A stretch of DNA of 64,000 bases from Stenotrophomonas maltophilia (GTDB lineage: Bacteria > Pseudomonadota > Gammaproteobacteria > Xanthomonadales > Xanthomonadaceae): positions 4,558,501 through 4,622,500 of the forward strand of contig NZ_CP029773.1 of assembly GCF_003205835.1 (NCBI RefSeq), written 5' to 3'. Every line of letters begins with the position of its first letter. The first letter of the stretch is position 1. Made by a program: the position numbers and the translations under genes. Under the pieces are notes generated by a model that saw nothing but the letters and a program-made list of their open reading frames with translations, was not told where the DNA came from and searched no databases. Shown here piece by piece: positions 19,131 through 28,411 of the stretch.

Positions 19131-19346
19131 ACCCCGCGGCGCCCCGCTAGGCCCGGCGCGCGCAGCCAAGTCTCCGGCAAGAAGCCCCCTTGTTGTTCAA
19201 GGGGGCGCGCCGAAGGCGCGGGGATAAGGGGAAATGCGCGGACCACCAAGCCGCTGCAAGCGGTGAAGGTGGTTGCAGCAGCAACCGAAAAAATTGGCCA
19301 TGATCGGCTGACCCCCACGTCGTACGGCCCGCCCGTTCCGCCAGCC

Positions 19347-21185
19347 ATGCCCGAATACCGTTCCCGCACCTCCACTGCCGGCCGCAACATGGCCGGCGCC
19401 CGCGCCCTGTGGCGTGCCACCGGCATGAAGGACGGCGACTTCCACAAGCCGATCATCGCCATCGCCAACTCCTTCACCCAGTTCGTGCCCGGCCACGTGC
19501 ACCTGAAGGACCTCGGCCAGCTGGTCGCGCGCGAGATCGAACAGGTCGGCGGCGTCGCCAAGGAATTCAACACCATCGCCGTGGACGACGGCATCGCGAT
19601 GGGCCACGACGGCATGCTGTATTCGCTGCCCAGCCGCGAGATCATCGCCGACGCCGTGGAGTACATGGTCAACGCGCACTGCGCCGACGCGCTGGTGTGC
19701 ATCAGCAACTGCGACAAGATCACCCCCGGCATGCTGATGGCCGCGCTGCGCCTCAACATCCCGGTGGTGTTCGTCTCCGGCGGGCCGATGGAAGCGGGCA
19801 AGACCAAGCTGTCCGAGCACAAGCTGGACCTGGTCGATGCGATGGTGGTGGCCGCCGATGACAGCGCCTCCGACGAGAAAGTGGCGGCGTTCGAGCGCAG
19901 CGCCTGCCCCACCTGCGGCTCCTGCTCGGGCATGTTCACCGCCAACTCGATGAACTGCCTGACCGAAGCACTGGGCCTGTCGCTGCCGGGCAATGGCACC
20001 ACGCTGGCCACCCATGCCGACCGCGAGGCGCTGTTCCGCCGCGCCGGCCGCCTGATCGTCGAGCTCTGCCACCGCTGGTATGGCGGCGAAGACCCGAGCG
20101 CGTTGCCGCGCGGCATCGCCACCCAGGCCGCGTTCGCCAACGCGATGACCCTGGACATCGCCATGGGCGGTTCCACCAACACCATCCTGCATCTGCTGGC
20201 CGCGGCGCAGGAAGCGGAGGTCGACTTCGACCTGACCCACATCGACGCGCTGTCGCGGCGCGTACCGCAGCTGTGCAAGGTGGCCCCGAACACGCCGAAG
20301 TACCACATCGAGGACGTGCATCGCGCCGGCGGCGTGTTCGGCATCCTCGGTGAACTGGACCGCGCCGGCCTGCTCGAAACCACGGTGCCGACCGTACACA
20401 GCGCCAGCCTGGCCGAAGCACTGGAACGCTGGGACGTGGTGCGCAGTGACAACGACACCCTGCATACCTTCTTCAAGGCTGGCCCGGCCGGCATCCCCAC
20501 CCAGGAAGCCTTCAGCCAGGCCACGCGCTGGCCGACGCTGGACGTGGACCGCGCCGAGGGCTGCATCCGCTCGCTGCAGCACGCGTATTCGCTGGAAGGC
20601 GGGCTGGCCGTGCTGCGCGGCAACCTGGCCATCGATGGCTGCGTGGTGAAGACCGCCGGCGTGGACGAGTCGATCCATGTGTTCGAAGGCCCCGCGCGCG
20701 TCTACGAAAGCCAGGACGCCGCCGTTGCCGGCATCCTCACCGACGAAGTGCAGCCGGGCGAGGTGGTGGTGATCCGCTACGAAGGCCCGAAGGGCGGCCC
20801 CGGCATGCAGGAGATGCTGTACCCGACCAGCTATCTGAAATCGAAGGGGCTGGGCAAGCAATGTGCGCTGCTCACCGATGGCCGCTTTTCCGGCGGAACC
20901 TCGGGCCTGTCGATCGGCCACGTGTCGCCGGAAGCCGCCAGCGGCGGTGTCATCGGCCTGGTGGAAAACGGCGACCGCATCCGCATCGACATCCCGGCCC
21001 GCCGCCTCGACCTGCTGCTGGACGAGGCCACGCTGGCCCAGCGCCACGCCGACGCCGATGCCCGCGGCTGGAAGCCGCGCGCACCGCGCCCGCGCAAGGT
21101 CACCAGTGCGCTGAAGGCTTACGCGCTGCTGGCCACCAGCGCTGACAAGGGTGCCGTACGCAACACCGCGCTGCTCGGCGATTGA
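19347..21185 (+). CDS. ilvD: Dihydroxy-acid dehydratase
   Basis: Fe-S enzyme that dehydrates 2,3-dihydroxy-isovalerate and its methyl homologue, the third common step of valine, isoleucine and leucine synthesis. 612 aa, the normal length of the long bacterial form, from ATG 19347 (MPEYRSRTSTAGRNMAGARALWRATG); earlier in-frame starts lie in repeat sequence. Cluster-binding and active-site segments are intact: SNCDKITPGMLMAALRLNIP, CPTCGSCSGMFTANSMNCL with EALGLSLPGNGT, and the C-terminal DGRFSGGTSGLSIGHVSPEA. Monocistronic here; no other ilv genes adjacent. Confidence 0.97.
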   Translation: MPEYRSRTSTAGRNMAGARALWRATGMKDGDFHKPIIAIANSFTQFVPGHVHLKDLGQLVAREIEQVGGVAKEFNTIAVDDGIAMGHDGMLYSLPSREIIADAVEYMVNAHCADALVCISNCDKITPGMLMAALRLNIPVVFVSGGPMEAGKTKLSEHKLDLVDAMVVAADDSASDEKVAAFERSACPTCGSCSGMFTANSMNCLTEALGLSLPGNGTTLATHADREALFRRAGRLIVELCHRWYGGEDPSALPRGIATQAAFANAMTLDIAMGGSTNTILHLLAAAQEAEVDFDLTHIDALSRRVPQLCKVAPNTPKYHIEDVHRAGGVFGILGELDRAGLLETTVPTVHSASLAEALERWDVVRSDNDTLHTFFKAGPAGIPTQEAFSQATRWPTLDVDRAEGCIRSLQHAYSLEGGLAVLRGNLAIDGCVVKTAGVDESIHVFEGPARVYESQDAAVAGILTDEVQPGEVVVIRYEGPKGGPGMQEMLYPTSYLKSKGLGKQCALLTDGRFSGGTSGLSIGHVSPEAASGGVIGLVENGDRIRIDIPARRLDLLLDEATLAQRHADADARGWKPRAPRPRKVTSALKAYALLATSADKGAVRNTALLGD

Positions 21186-21194
21186 CCCCCGTGC

Positions 21195-21273
21195 GGTAGT
21201 GCCGGCCGCTGGCCGGCAGCCTCATCGATGTGGGCCATCGCGGTGCAGGTGCCGGCCAGCGGCCGGCACTACC
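21195..21273. repeat. Inverted pair of GTAG REP hairpins
   Basis: GGTAGTGCCGGCCGCTGGCC left arm and the inverse ending CGGCACTACC, with a spacer different from those of the 78-bp twins near 8 kb. It lies 10 bp after the ilvD stop and may act as its transcript end. Confidence 0.85.
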
Positions 21274-21293
21274 CCTGCAACAACCGCCGCATC

Positions 21294-21391
21294 GTTCTGG
21301 TGGGTGCCAACCTTGGTTGGCACGGAACCCACAGCGCCGACCAAGGTCGGCATCTACCAACAACGGTTGCCGGCCAGCGGCCGGCGCTACC
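21294..21391. repeat. Single unit of the 118-bp REP family
   Basis: One copy with all three hairpins (GTGCCAACC..., GCCGACCAAGGTCGGC, TGCCGGCCAGCGGCCGGC) in the same order as the array at 16462, ending CGCTACC just before the DUF418 gene. Confidence 0.85.
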
Positions 21392-21411
21392 GATCCGGTA
21401 CGCTGCGCGGC

Positions 21412-22584
21412 ATGACCCACCGCCCGCCGCGCCAGCCCCTCATCGATGCCCTGCGTGGGTTCGCGCTGCTCGGCGTGTTCCTGGTCAACCTGCGCTTCTT
21501 CTCGCTCGATGCACTGATGACCGAGGCCGCGCAGCAGGCACTGCCCAGCGCGGCGCTCGACCATGCCATCCGCACCGGCATGGCGTGGTTGGTGGACATG
21601 AAGGCGATCACCCTGTTCTCGCTGCTGTTCGGCATGGGCGTAGCAATGCAGATGGACGGCAACGCCCCCGGTAGCATGGCCGCGCACCTGCGGCGGATGG
21701 CAGTACTGCTGGTGATCGGCCTGCTGCATTCGGTGCTGGTCTGGTGGGGCGACATCCTGCTGGTCTATGCGCTGGTGGGCCTGCTGCTGCCATTGTTCCG
21801 TCACCTTGGTGATCGCGCACTGCTGTTCAGTGGGATGTTCATCGCCCTGTTGCTGCCACCGCTGCTGTCGCCGTGGATCCGCGAATGGGTCGCCCTGCTC
21901 ACACCGCGCGCGCAGATGAACGCCATGGCGCTCGATGCCCTTGCGCACGGCACGCTGGCGCAGGCGTGGTGGCACAACCTGCAGCTGGCCGCATGGCTGA
22001 AGCTGAGCAACTGGGCGCTGTTGTTCTTCGTGCTCGGCCGCTTCCTGCTGGGCTACTGGGCCGGCCGCCGCGGACTGCTGCAGCAGCCGCAGGCGCATCT
22101 GCCGCTGCTGCGCTCGATCGCCATCGGCAGCCTGCTGCTGACGGCGGTGTTCCTGTGGATCGATGCCCAGGCCGATGCGCTCAAACAGGCATGGCCGGCG
22201 CTGCGTGAGGGCGTGCCCGGCTACCTGCTGCGGGTGTCCTATCGCGTTGCGCCGCTGGCGCTGGGCATTGCTGCGGCGGCGATCTTCACCCTGCTCTATC
22301 TGCGCCCGTGGGCCGAGCGCATGCTGCGCGTGTTCGTGCCGGCCGGGCGCATGGCACTGAGCAACTACCTGCTGCAAAGCGCAATCTGCGTGCCGCTGTT
22401 TGCCGGCTTCGGGCTGGGCATCGGCCCGCAGTACGGGCTGTGGCCGGTGCTGCTGGTGGCAGCGGTGGTGTTCCCGCTGCAACTGTGGGCGAGCGCGTGG
22501 TGGCTGCGTGGCCATCGCTTCGGGCCAGCCGAATGGCTGTGGCGCAGCGCCAGCGAAGGGCAATGGCTGCCGTTACGGCGCTAG
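21412..22584 (+). CDS. DUF418-domain multi-pass membrane protein
   Basis: 390 aa from ATG 21412 (MTHRPPRQPLIDALRGFALLGVFLVNL). The opening IDALRGFALLGVFLVN motif and the C-terminal GRMALSNYLLQSAICVPLFAGFGLGIGP region are the marks of the DUF418/YeiB family, distant relatives of membrane acyltransferases. About ten membrane helices. The upstream 20 bp are a REP element, so the ribosome-binding site is poor and the promoter must lie in or before the repeats. Function unproven in the family. Confidence 0.85.
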   Translation: MTHRPPRQPLIDALRGFALLGVFLVNLRFFSLDALMTEAAQQALPSAALDHAIRTGMAWLVDMKAITLFSLLFGMGVAMQMDGNAPGSMAAHLRRMAVLLVIGLLHSVLVWWGDILLVYALVGLLLPLFRHLGDRALLFSGMFIALLLPPLLSPWIREWVALLTPRAQMNAMALDALAHGTLAQAWWHNLQLAAWLKLSNWALLFFVLGRFLLGYWAGRRGLLQQPQAHLPLLRSIAIGSLLLTAVFLWIDAQADALKQAWPALREGVPGYLLRVSYRVAPLALGIAAAAIFTLLYLRPWAERMLRVFVPAGRMALSNYLLQSAICVPLFAGFGLGIGPQYGLWPVLLVAAVVFPLQLWASAWWLRGHRFGPAEWLWRSASEGQWLPLRR

Positions 22585-22610
22585 CGACCGGAGACGGCGG
22601 TGATGAGGTC

Positions 22611-22651
22611 GTTTGTGCCACTTACGACTTAATTCCCTCCGTCCCCTTTTT
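22611..22651 (-). repeat. Small repeat with GGGGACGGAGGG core, copy 1 (minus orientation)
   Basis: Reads AAAAAGGGGACGGAGGG then AATTAAGTCG and GTGGCA on the minus strand. It matches the element at 37878-37918 on the plus strand. Both lie within about 30 bp of a gene's stop codon. Confidence 0.7.
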
Positions 22652-22674
22652 GCCGGTCAGCGGCCGGCACTACC
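22651..22674. repeat. Single GTAG REP hairpin
   Basis: TGCCGGTCAGCGGCCGGCAC followed by TACC; one base off the common REP arm. Lies between the converging DUF418 and dinG genes. Confidence 0.8.
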
Positions 22675-22676
22675 GG

Positions 22677-24779
22677 TCAGCCGATCACGCGCTTGAACGG
22701 CGGCAGCGCGTCGATGATGCGCTTGCCGTAGCGGCGGGTCAGCAGCCGCGAATCGAGGATCACCACGCGGCCGGTGTCGGTGGAGGTGCGGATCAGGCGG
22801 CCGGCGAACTGGGTCAGCGTGCGCAACGCATGCGGAATGGCGATCAGGTTGAAGGCGTTGAGCCCGCGCCCCTCGAACCACTCACTGAGCGTGGCGGTCT
22901 GCGGGTCGGTCGGCACTGCGAACGGCACCTGGGTGATCACCACCGTGGTGCAGGCCTCACCGGGCAGGTCGAGGCCTTCTCCGAACGAGTTCAGGCCGAA
23001 CAGCACCGAACCTTCGCCCGCAGCCACGCGCCGCAGGTGCTCGTCGATCAGGCGGGTCTTGGACATCTCGCCCTGCACCAGCACCTGCTTGCGGCGCGCG
23101 GCCGACATCAGCCCGGCCACCTTCTCCATCTTCCAGCGCGAGGTGAACAGCACCATCGAGCCCTTGGCCCAGTCCAGTTCGGTGTCCAGGTAGCGCGCCA
23201 CTTCGCGCGGGTGCCCTTCGCGGTCATCCGGGGTGACCGGGAACTTCGGCACGATCAGCTCGGCCTGGTTGGGCAGGTCGAACGGCGACGACAGCGAGAC
23301 CATCTCGGCCTCTTCCGGAATGCCGTTGTCGATCGCCAGCGACTGGAAATCGCCACCGCCGGTCAGCGTCGCCGAGGTCATCACCACCGAGTCCACTTCA
23401 TCCCACAGCAGCTTGCGCAGCACGTGCGCGGCCGACACCGGTGAGCCATGCAGCACCAGGTCGCCGTCGCGGGTAGCGGTGACCCAGCGCGCCATCGGCG
23501 GCGCGCCGTCCTTGTCCTCGCGGCGCCACGCCTGCCACAGGTTGTACTGCTGCTCGATCATTTCCAGCGCCATGCCCAGGTTGCGCTGCAGGCGCTCGCG
23601 CGCGGCATCGTCCGGCTTGCCCTTGGCGACCTGCGCGGTGGCGGCATGCGCCCAGTTGTAGAGGCTGCGGGTGTCGTCGGCCAGCGCTTCGATCGGCTCG
23701 CGCCAGGCGTCGGGCAGGCGCCCATTGGCCGCGCGCCACATCGGCTCTTCGTCGGCCGGCGCCGGCATCCACACCCGTTCGATGTGGTCACGGAACGCAC
23801 GCAGCTGCTTGGCGACGTTGCTGGCCACCTCGATCGCTTCGTTGGGCAGCAGGTTGCCGAGGCGGTCCTTGTCGACCGCACGGTAGGCACCGGCGATCAG
23901 GATCTGCAGGCGGCCGGTACGCTTGGCCATCTCATCCAGCGCGAGGCTGGCCGCACCCTGGTCGATCGCCACGTTGCCGATGTGATGGCCTTCGTCCAGC
24001 ACCAGCAGCATGTCCGACGGCGGCGCGATCAATGGCTGGCCGTTGTCGCTGTCACCGATCGACAGTGCCGACAGCAGCAGTGCGTGGTTGGTGACCACGA
24101 TCTGCGCATCGCGCACCGTGTTGCGCGAACGCAGCACCGCGCACTGCGCCGAATAGGCACAGCGGCGCCCGGCGCAGCCCGAGGCCGGCGTGGTGATGCG
24201 GCTGCGCAGGCCGGGGCTGATGGTCTCCGGTGCGTTGTCGATGTCGCCATCCCAGCTGCCGCCGGTGAAGGCGTCGGTCAGGCGCTTGGCGATGTCCATC
24301 TCGATCGGCGCCAGCGGCCGGTCGAACAGCGGCGCGTCATCCTCGAACATGCCGCCCTGCGAGCCCTCGCCCTGCGCTTCGGCGGCATTGCGCGTGCACA
24401 GGTAGCGGGTACGGCCCTTGGCCAGCGCCACGGTCGCTTCCAGGCCGGTGGCCTTGAGGAAATTCGGGATATCGCGCTCGACCAGCTGTGACTGCAGCGC
24501 TACGGTGCCGGTGCTGATCACCAGCTTCTTCTTGCTGGCCAGCGCGATCGGCACGCCTGCGGTGAGGTAGCCCAGGCTCTTGCCGACGCCGGTGGGCGCC
24601 TCGACCACGCCGACGCCACCGCTTTTGGACAGCGCGCGCGACACCACGCCGATCATCTGGCTCTGCGAGCGACGGGTGGAGAAGCCGGGAGTATTGGCCT
24701 GCAGCGTCGTGTACGCCTTGCGGATCGCGTCCTTCAAGGTGTCATCGAGCGTGCGCGGAGCGGCGACGGTTTCGGTCAC
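22677..24779 (-). CDS. dinG: ATP-dependent DNA helicase DinG
   Basis: 700-aa 5'-to-3' superfamily 2 Fe-S helicase, which resolves R-loops and damage-related structures. Walker A EAPTGVGKSLGYL (about residue 60) and the DEGH box LVLDEGHHIGNVA are present. The Fe-S cluster domain has one Cys in RTRYLCTRN and three in CAGRRCAYSAQC. C-terminal helicase motifs include SVLFGLNSFGEGLDLPGE and QFAGRLIRTSTDTGRVVILDSR. The length fits DinG, and the start MTETVAAPRTLDDTLK leads straight into the domain. Single gene, ending 3 bp after a REP hairpin. Confidence 0.93.
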   Translation of the reverse strand: MTETVAAPRTLDDTLKDAIRKAYTTLQANTPGFSTRRSQSQMIGVVSRALSKSGGVGVVEAPTGVGKSLGYLTAGVPIALASKKKLVISTGTVALQSQLVERDIPNFLKATGLEATVALAKGRTRYLCTRNAAEAQGEGSQGGMFEDDAPLFDRPLAPIEMDIAKRLTDAFTGGSWDGDIDNAPETISPGLRSRITTPASGCAGRRCAYSAQCAVLRSRNTVRDAQIVVTNHALLLSALSIGDSDNGQPLIAPPSDMLLVLDEGHHIGNVAIDQGAASLALDEMAKRTGRLQILIAGAYRAVDKDRLGNLLPNEAIEVASNVAKQLRAFRDHIERVWMPAPADEEPMWRAANGRLPDAWREPIEALADDTRSLYNWAHAATAQVAKGKPDDAARERLQRNLGMALEMIEQQYNLWQAWRREDKDGAPPMARWVTATRDGDLVLHGSPVSAAHVLRKLLWDEVDSVVMTSATLTGGGDFQSLAIDNGIPEEAEMVSLSSPFDLPNQAELIVPKFPVTPDDREGHPREVARYLDTELDWAKGSMVLFTSRWKMEKVAGLMSAARRKQVLVQGEMSKTRLIDEHLRRVAAGEGSVLFGLNSFGEGLDLPGEACTTVVITQVPFAVPTDPQTATLSEWFEGRGLNAFNLIAIPHALRTLTQFAGRLIRTSTDTGRVVILDSRLLTRRYGKRIIDALPPFKRVIG

Positions 24780-24934
24780 GCCGGGAACTACCGTGGCTGG
24801 ATCAGGCCGGTCATTGTCGCATGGCCGGCCACCTCCGCCGCCGCTGGCTGCCTGAACGGGGCAGCGGCGACGCCCGGTGGCTGGATGAACACACCAGGCA
24901 GGACAGGTGACGGCCCGAGGCCGTCACCGGCGTG

Positions 24935-25288
24935 TCATTGCGCTGCGTTGCCGCGCAATCGCAGCAGGCGCACGAGGGCCCAGACCAGCAGGACCACACC
25001 GATGGCCTCAATCATCGCCAGCGCGAAATGCAGCACGCCGAGGATGGCGCTCAGGCTCGACACGGCACTGAAATCACCACTGCGGACCATCCACATCGGC
25101 AGGATGCCCGCCGCCATTCCACCGAGGCTGGTCAGCAGCAACAGCAGCAGGCCGACCAGGGCGCCGGTACGGGTGGCGTCGCGCGGTGCCCCCACCACCC
25201 AGACCAGGCCCACGCACAGCGCGATCAGCACCGGCAGGCGTACGCCGACCATGCTCAGCACGGTTACCAGCAGGGTTGTGCTGTCCAT
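24935..25288 (-). CDS. Small multi-pass membrane protein, unknown function
   Basis: 117 aa with three likely helices: MVGVRLPVLIALCVGLVWVVG, TGALVGLLLLLLTSLGGMAAG and LGVLHFALAMIEAIGVVLLVWAL, with a basic end (RLLRLRGNAAQ). It follows aroE by 3 bp on the same strand, so probably co-transcribed with it. No family recognised. Codon use and GC are like its neighbours, which supports a real gene. Confidence 0.65.
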   Translation of the reverse strand: MDSTTLLVTVLSMVGVRLPVLIALCVGLVWVVGAPRDATRTGALVGLLLLLLTSLGGMAAGILPMWMVRSGDFSAVSSLSAILGVLHFALAMIEAIGVVLLVWALVRLLRLRGNAAQ

Positions 25289-25291
25289 CGG

Positions 25292-26137
25292 TCAGTCCTC
25301 GCCGGCCAGTACCGCCGAGCCCTGGCGCAGCGACTGGTAGACCTCGTCGGTCTGTGGGCGCACACCGTGCCACTGCAGGAAGCTCTCGGCCGCCTGCTCG
25401 ACCAGCATGCCCAGGCCGTCCACGGTATTGCGGCACTGCGCCGCACGGGCCCAGGCCAGGAAGGCGATGGCGGCCTCGCCGTAGTTCAGGTCGACGGCGG
25501 TGGTCATCGAGTTGACCAGCGACAGCGGCAGCTTGAACTCAACGGCGCGGTCGCGCCCGGCCGAGGTGGCATTGACGATCAGTTCGAAGTCGCCGAGGTC
25601 GCGCAGGTCTTCCCAGTAGCGGCTGATCGCGCGGCCCGGTTCGCCCATCGCGTCGATCAGCTCATCGGCTCGTTCCGGCGTGCGGTTGACCACCACCAGC
25701 TCGGTGATGCCGGCATCAAGCAGCGCCGGGGCGACGCTGCGCGCCGAACCGCCGGCGCCGATCAGCAGCATGCGGCGGCCGCGCAGGTCCAGGCCGTGGC
25801 GATCGGTCAGGTCGCGCACCAGGCCGATGCCATCGGTGGTGTCACCATGCCAGCGGTCGCCCTTGCGCAGCAGCGTGTTGACCGAGCCCGCGCGACGCGC
25901 CCGTGCGGTCAGCGTAGTGCACACCGAGAACGCGGATTCCTTGTGCGGCAGGGTGACGTTGGCACCGACACCGCCCTCGGCGGCGAAGGCCTCCAGGCCG
26001 GCCAGGAACGCATCCGGGGCCAGGTCGATCGCGCGGTAATCCACTGCGATGCCTTCCTGGCGACCGAACGTGGCGTGGATCTGCGGCGACTTCGAGTGGG
26101 CAACGGGGTGTCCGAAGACGGCGTAACGGTCGGTCAT
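25292..26137 (-). CDS. aroE: Shikimate dehydrogenase
   Basis: NADPH-dependent reduction of 3-dehydroshikimate to shikimate in aromatic amino-acid synthesis. 281 aa. Shikimate-binding start YAVFGHPVAHSKSPQIHATFG, catalytic Lys in NVTLPHKESAF, the paired Asp in DTTDGIGLVRDL, and the dinucleotide-binding loop IGAGGSARSV followed by VVNRTPERADEL. The motif order and length are those of AroE rather than YdiB. The last segment GMLVEQAAESFLQWHG is also typical. Followed closely by a small membrane protein gene. Confidence 0.95.
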   Translation of the reverse strand: MTDRYAVFGHPVAHSKSPQIHATFGRQEGIAVDYRAIDLAPDAFLAGLEAFAAEGGVGANVTLPHKESAFSVCTTLTARARRAGSVNTLLRKGDRWHGDTTDGIGLVRDLTDRHGLDLRGRRMLLIGAGGSARSVAPALLDAGITELVVVNRTPERADELIDAMGEPGRAISRYWEDLRDLGDFELIVNATSAGRDRAVEFKLPLSLVNSMTTAVDLNYGEAAIAFLAWARAAQCRNTVDGLGMLVEQAAESFLQWHGVRPQTDEVYQSLRQGSAVLAGED

Positions 26138-26185
26138 GGAATCCTCAAGCTGGCTAGACTGATGCTCTTTCGTGCACGGACCCGG

Positions 26186-27058
26186 ATGATGCGCATCACC
26201 CCGCCCCTGCTGGTGCTTGCCGCCAGTCTACTCTCTGCCCCCGTGGCGATGGCGTTGAACGAGTACGGCATCGAAGGCATGGGCGTGGTCTCGACCCGCG
26301 CCGACGAGGGCCGCGCCACGATCAGCGCCGATGGCCAGCGCATCGTTTTCGCCCGCCGTGGCGAGGCCGGTTGGGGCCTGTGGGAGGCGCGCTTGGTGGA
26401 CGGCCGCTGGCAGCAGGCGCAGGCACTGCCGGTAGGCGTGGCCGGTGAAGCCCGCGATCCCTACTTCAGCCGCGATGGCCGCTGGCTGCTGTTCGCGGCC
26501 GGCCCCGACGGCAAGCTGGCGCTGTACCGCGCCGCGTTGGCCGCCGACGGCCAGCTGGGCCCGGCGCAGCCGCTGGCCGGCGACGCGGGCCGCCGGGAAG
26601 AGCGCGGGCCGGCCCTGAGCGCGGATGGCAGGCAGCTGTTGTTTGCCCGCCAGCAGGGCCGTGGCGCCGGCTGGGACCTGTTCGTGTCGACACTGGATGC
26701 CCAGGGCCTGCGTGGTCCGGCCACCGCACTGAGCGCGTTGAACAGCGCCGACGACGAGACCGATGGCGACTGGCTGGGCCATGACGGCGCCGTGGTGTTC
26801 AGCCGCGGCAGCGGCACGACCGCGCAGGTATGGAGCAGCGGCTGTGCGTGGACCGGCGCGGCGCTGCAGCCGTTGGGGTTGTCGTTCAACCAGACCGGCG
26901 GCTGGACCGGCGCGCCGGTGATCGACAACGCCAAGCCGGGCGAGATGATGGTTGCCAGCAGTGCGGCGAAGGCGCCGCGCGCCGGTGGCGTGGACGTGTA
27001 CCGGTTGGCGGTGCCGAAGGTGGCGGCGGTTGCGGGGTGCGTGCCTGCCGCTCGGTAA
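26186..27058 (+). CDS. Exported TolB-like beta-propeller protein (PD40 repeats)
   Basis: 290 aa from ATG 26186 (MMRITPPLLVLAASLLSAPVAMA, a clear signal peptide); ATG 26162 or 26189 are alternatives. After the signal come PD40-type WD repeats: ATISADGQRIVFARR, DPYFSRDGRWLLFAAG, GPALSADGRQLLFARQQ, forming a partial propeller. Periplasmic or secreted. Divergent from aroE. No catalytic domain seen; probably a binding or scaffold protein. Confidence 0.7.
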   Translation: MMRITPPLLVLAASLLSAPVAMALNEYGIEGMGVVSTRADEGRATISADGQRIVFARRGEAGWGLWEARLVDGRWQQAQALPVGVAGEARDPYFSRDGRWLLFAAGPDGKLALYRAALAADGQLGPAQPLAGDAGRREERGPALSADGRQLLFARQQGRGAGWDLFVSTLDAQGLRGPATALSALNSADDETDGDWLGHDGAVVFSRGSGTTAQVWSSGCAWTGAALQPLGLSFNQTGGWTGAPVIDNAKPGEMMVASSAAKAPRAGGVDVYRLAVPKVAAVAGCVPAAR

Positions 27059-27100
27059 CGGCAAACGCCAACCGGGGTTGGCGGCTACCAGAACTGAGAG

Positions 27101-27370
27101 TCAGCGCGACAACACCTTGGCGCGCAACTGCTCGTACTCCACCTCGCTCAGCTGGCCGTTGTCCTTGCGCTGGTTCAACGCGGCCAACTCGGCCTGCACG
27201 CTGTCCGGCAGCGCCTGCTCACGGGCCACGTGACGGGCGGCGGAGAGCTGTTCCGGCGGGCGCTTGCCGGCCCGCCAGGCCGCGATGAAAACACCGACGA
27301 TGATGGCGCCGAACACCAGCGTACCGATGCCCCAGATCAGCCATTGCATCCATCCCAGTTCGGGTCCCAT
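27101..27370 (-). CDS. SHOCT-domain small membrane protein
   Basis: 89 aa: one N-terminal helix (MQWLIWGIGTLVFGAIIVGVFIAAW), a short linker, and a C-terminal SHOCT motif (LAALNQRKDNGQLSEVEYEQLRAKVL) of the kind found at the ends of many small membrane proteins. The domain probably mediates oligomerisation. Follows hemB's direction 32 bp downstream of it, perhaps in the same transcript. Confidence 0.75.
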   Translation of the reverse strand: MGPELGWMQWLIWGIGTLVFGAIIVGVFIAAWRAGKRPPEQLSAARHVAREQALPDSVQAELAALNQRKDNGQLSEVEYEQLRAKVLSR

Positions 27371-27402
27371 CGCGTAGTCCTCCGTCTATCGTGGCGCTAT
27401 TG

Positions 27403-28392
27403 TCAGCGCTCGCGCAGCCATCGCGCCACCTGCGGCGCGAAATAGGTCAGCACACCATCGGCACCGGCCCGCTTGAAGCCCAGCAGCGACTCCATCACGC
27501 ATGCGCGTTCGTCCAGCCAGCCGTTGGCGAAAGCAGCCTTCATCATCGCGTACTCGCCGCTCACCTGATAGGCAAAGGTCGGCACGCCGAATTTTTCCTT
27601 CACCCGGCGCACCAGGTCCAGGTAGGGCATGCCCGGCTTGACCATCACCATGTCGGCGCCCTCTTCCAGGTCCAGCGCGATCTCGCGCAGGGCCTCATCG
27701 CCGTTGGCCGGGTCCATCTGGTAGGTCTTCTTGTCGGCCTTGCCGAGGCTGGCGGCGCTGCCCACCGCATCACGGAACGGGCCGTAGAACGCCGAGGCGT
27801 ACTTGGCCGAGTAGGCCATGATGCGCACGTTGATGTGGTTGCCGGCATCCAGCGCACGGCGGATCGCGCCGATGCGGCCGTCCATCATGTCCGACGGCGA
27901 GACGATGTCCACGCCGGCTTCGGCGTGCGATACCGACTGCTTGACCAGTGCTTCGACGGTGATGTCGTTGAGCACATAGCCCTTGTCATCGATGATGCCG
28001 TCCTGGCCATGGGTGGTGTACGGGTCCAGCGCCACGTCGGTCATCACCCCCAGTTCCGGGAATCGCGACTTCAGCGCGCGGATCGCACGCTGCGCCAGGC
28101 CGTCTTCGGCCCACGCCGCCGACGCGTCCAGCGACTTCAACGACGGGTCGATCACCGGGAACAGGTCGATCACCGGAATGCCCAGCTCCAGCGCCTCTTC
28201 GGCCACCTTCAGCAGTTCTTCGATCGACAGCCGCTCCACGCCCGGCATCGACGGTACCGCGGTGCGGCCGGCAAGCTCGTGCACGAACACCGGGTAGATC
28301 AGGTCGTCGGTGGTCAGCGTGTTCTCGCGCATCAGGCGGCGCGAGAACTCGTCATGGCGCATGCGGCGCGGACGGTAAAGCGGGTGGGACAT
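27403..28392 (-). CDS. hemB: Delta-aminolevulinic acid dehydratase (porphobilinogen synthase)
   Basis: Condenses two 5-aminolevulinate molecules to porphobilinogen in haem synthesis. 329 aa from ATG 28392 (MSHPLYRPRRMRHDEFSRRL). The two active-site lysines lie in YSAKYASAFYGPFRDA and MVKPGMPYLD. The metal-binding stretch reads DVALDPYTTHGQDG: the three zinc cysteines of the E. coli enzyme are replaced, as in the magnesium-type Pseudomonas enzyme. Starts 19 bp after the bestrophin-like gene's stop, on the same strand. Confidence 0.97.
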   Translation of the reverse strand: MSHPLYRPRRMRHDEFSRRLMRENTLTTDDLIYPVFVHELAGRTAVPSMPGVERLSIEELLKVAEEALELGIPVIDLFPVIDPSLKSLDASAAWAEDGLAQRAIRALKSRFPELGVMTDVALDPYTTHGQDGIIDDKGYVLNDITVEALVKQSVSHAEAGVDIVSPSDMMDGRIGAIRRALDAGNHINVRIMAYSAKYASAFYGPFRDAVGSAASLGKADKKTYQMDPANGDEALREIALDLEEGADMVMVKPGMPYLDLVRRVKEKFGVPTFAYQVSGEYAMMKAAFANGWLDERACVMESLLGFKRAGADGVLTYFAPQVARWLRER

Positions 28393-28411
28393 GGCAGGCT
28401 CCGAGGAGTGG

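Larger units (their letters stand above)
18938..19346. other. Non-coding gap before ilvD with repeats and a GC hairpin
   Basis: About 409 bp between the divergent DUF1190 and ilvD genes. It holds a GGGGTC...GACCCC hairpin (19048-19086), a partial 118-bp-type unit (19091-19130), and a strong hairpin GCCCCCTTG-TTGTT-CAAGGGGGC at about 19184-19206 ahead of ilvD. That hairpin lacks a T run. The ilvD promoter must lie here; no leader peptide rich in branched-chain codons was found. Confidence 0.6.
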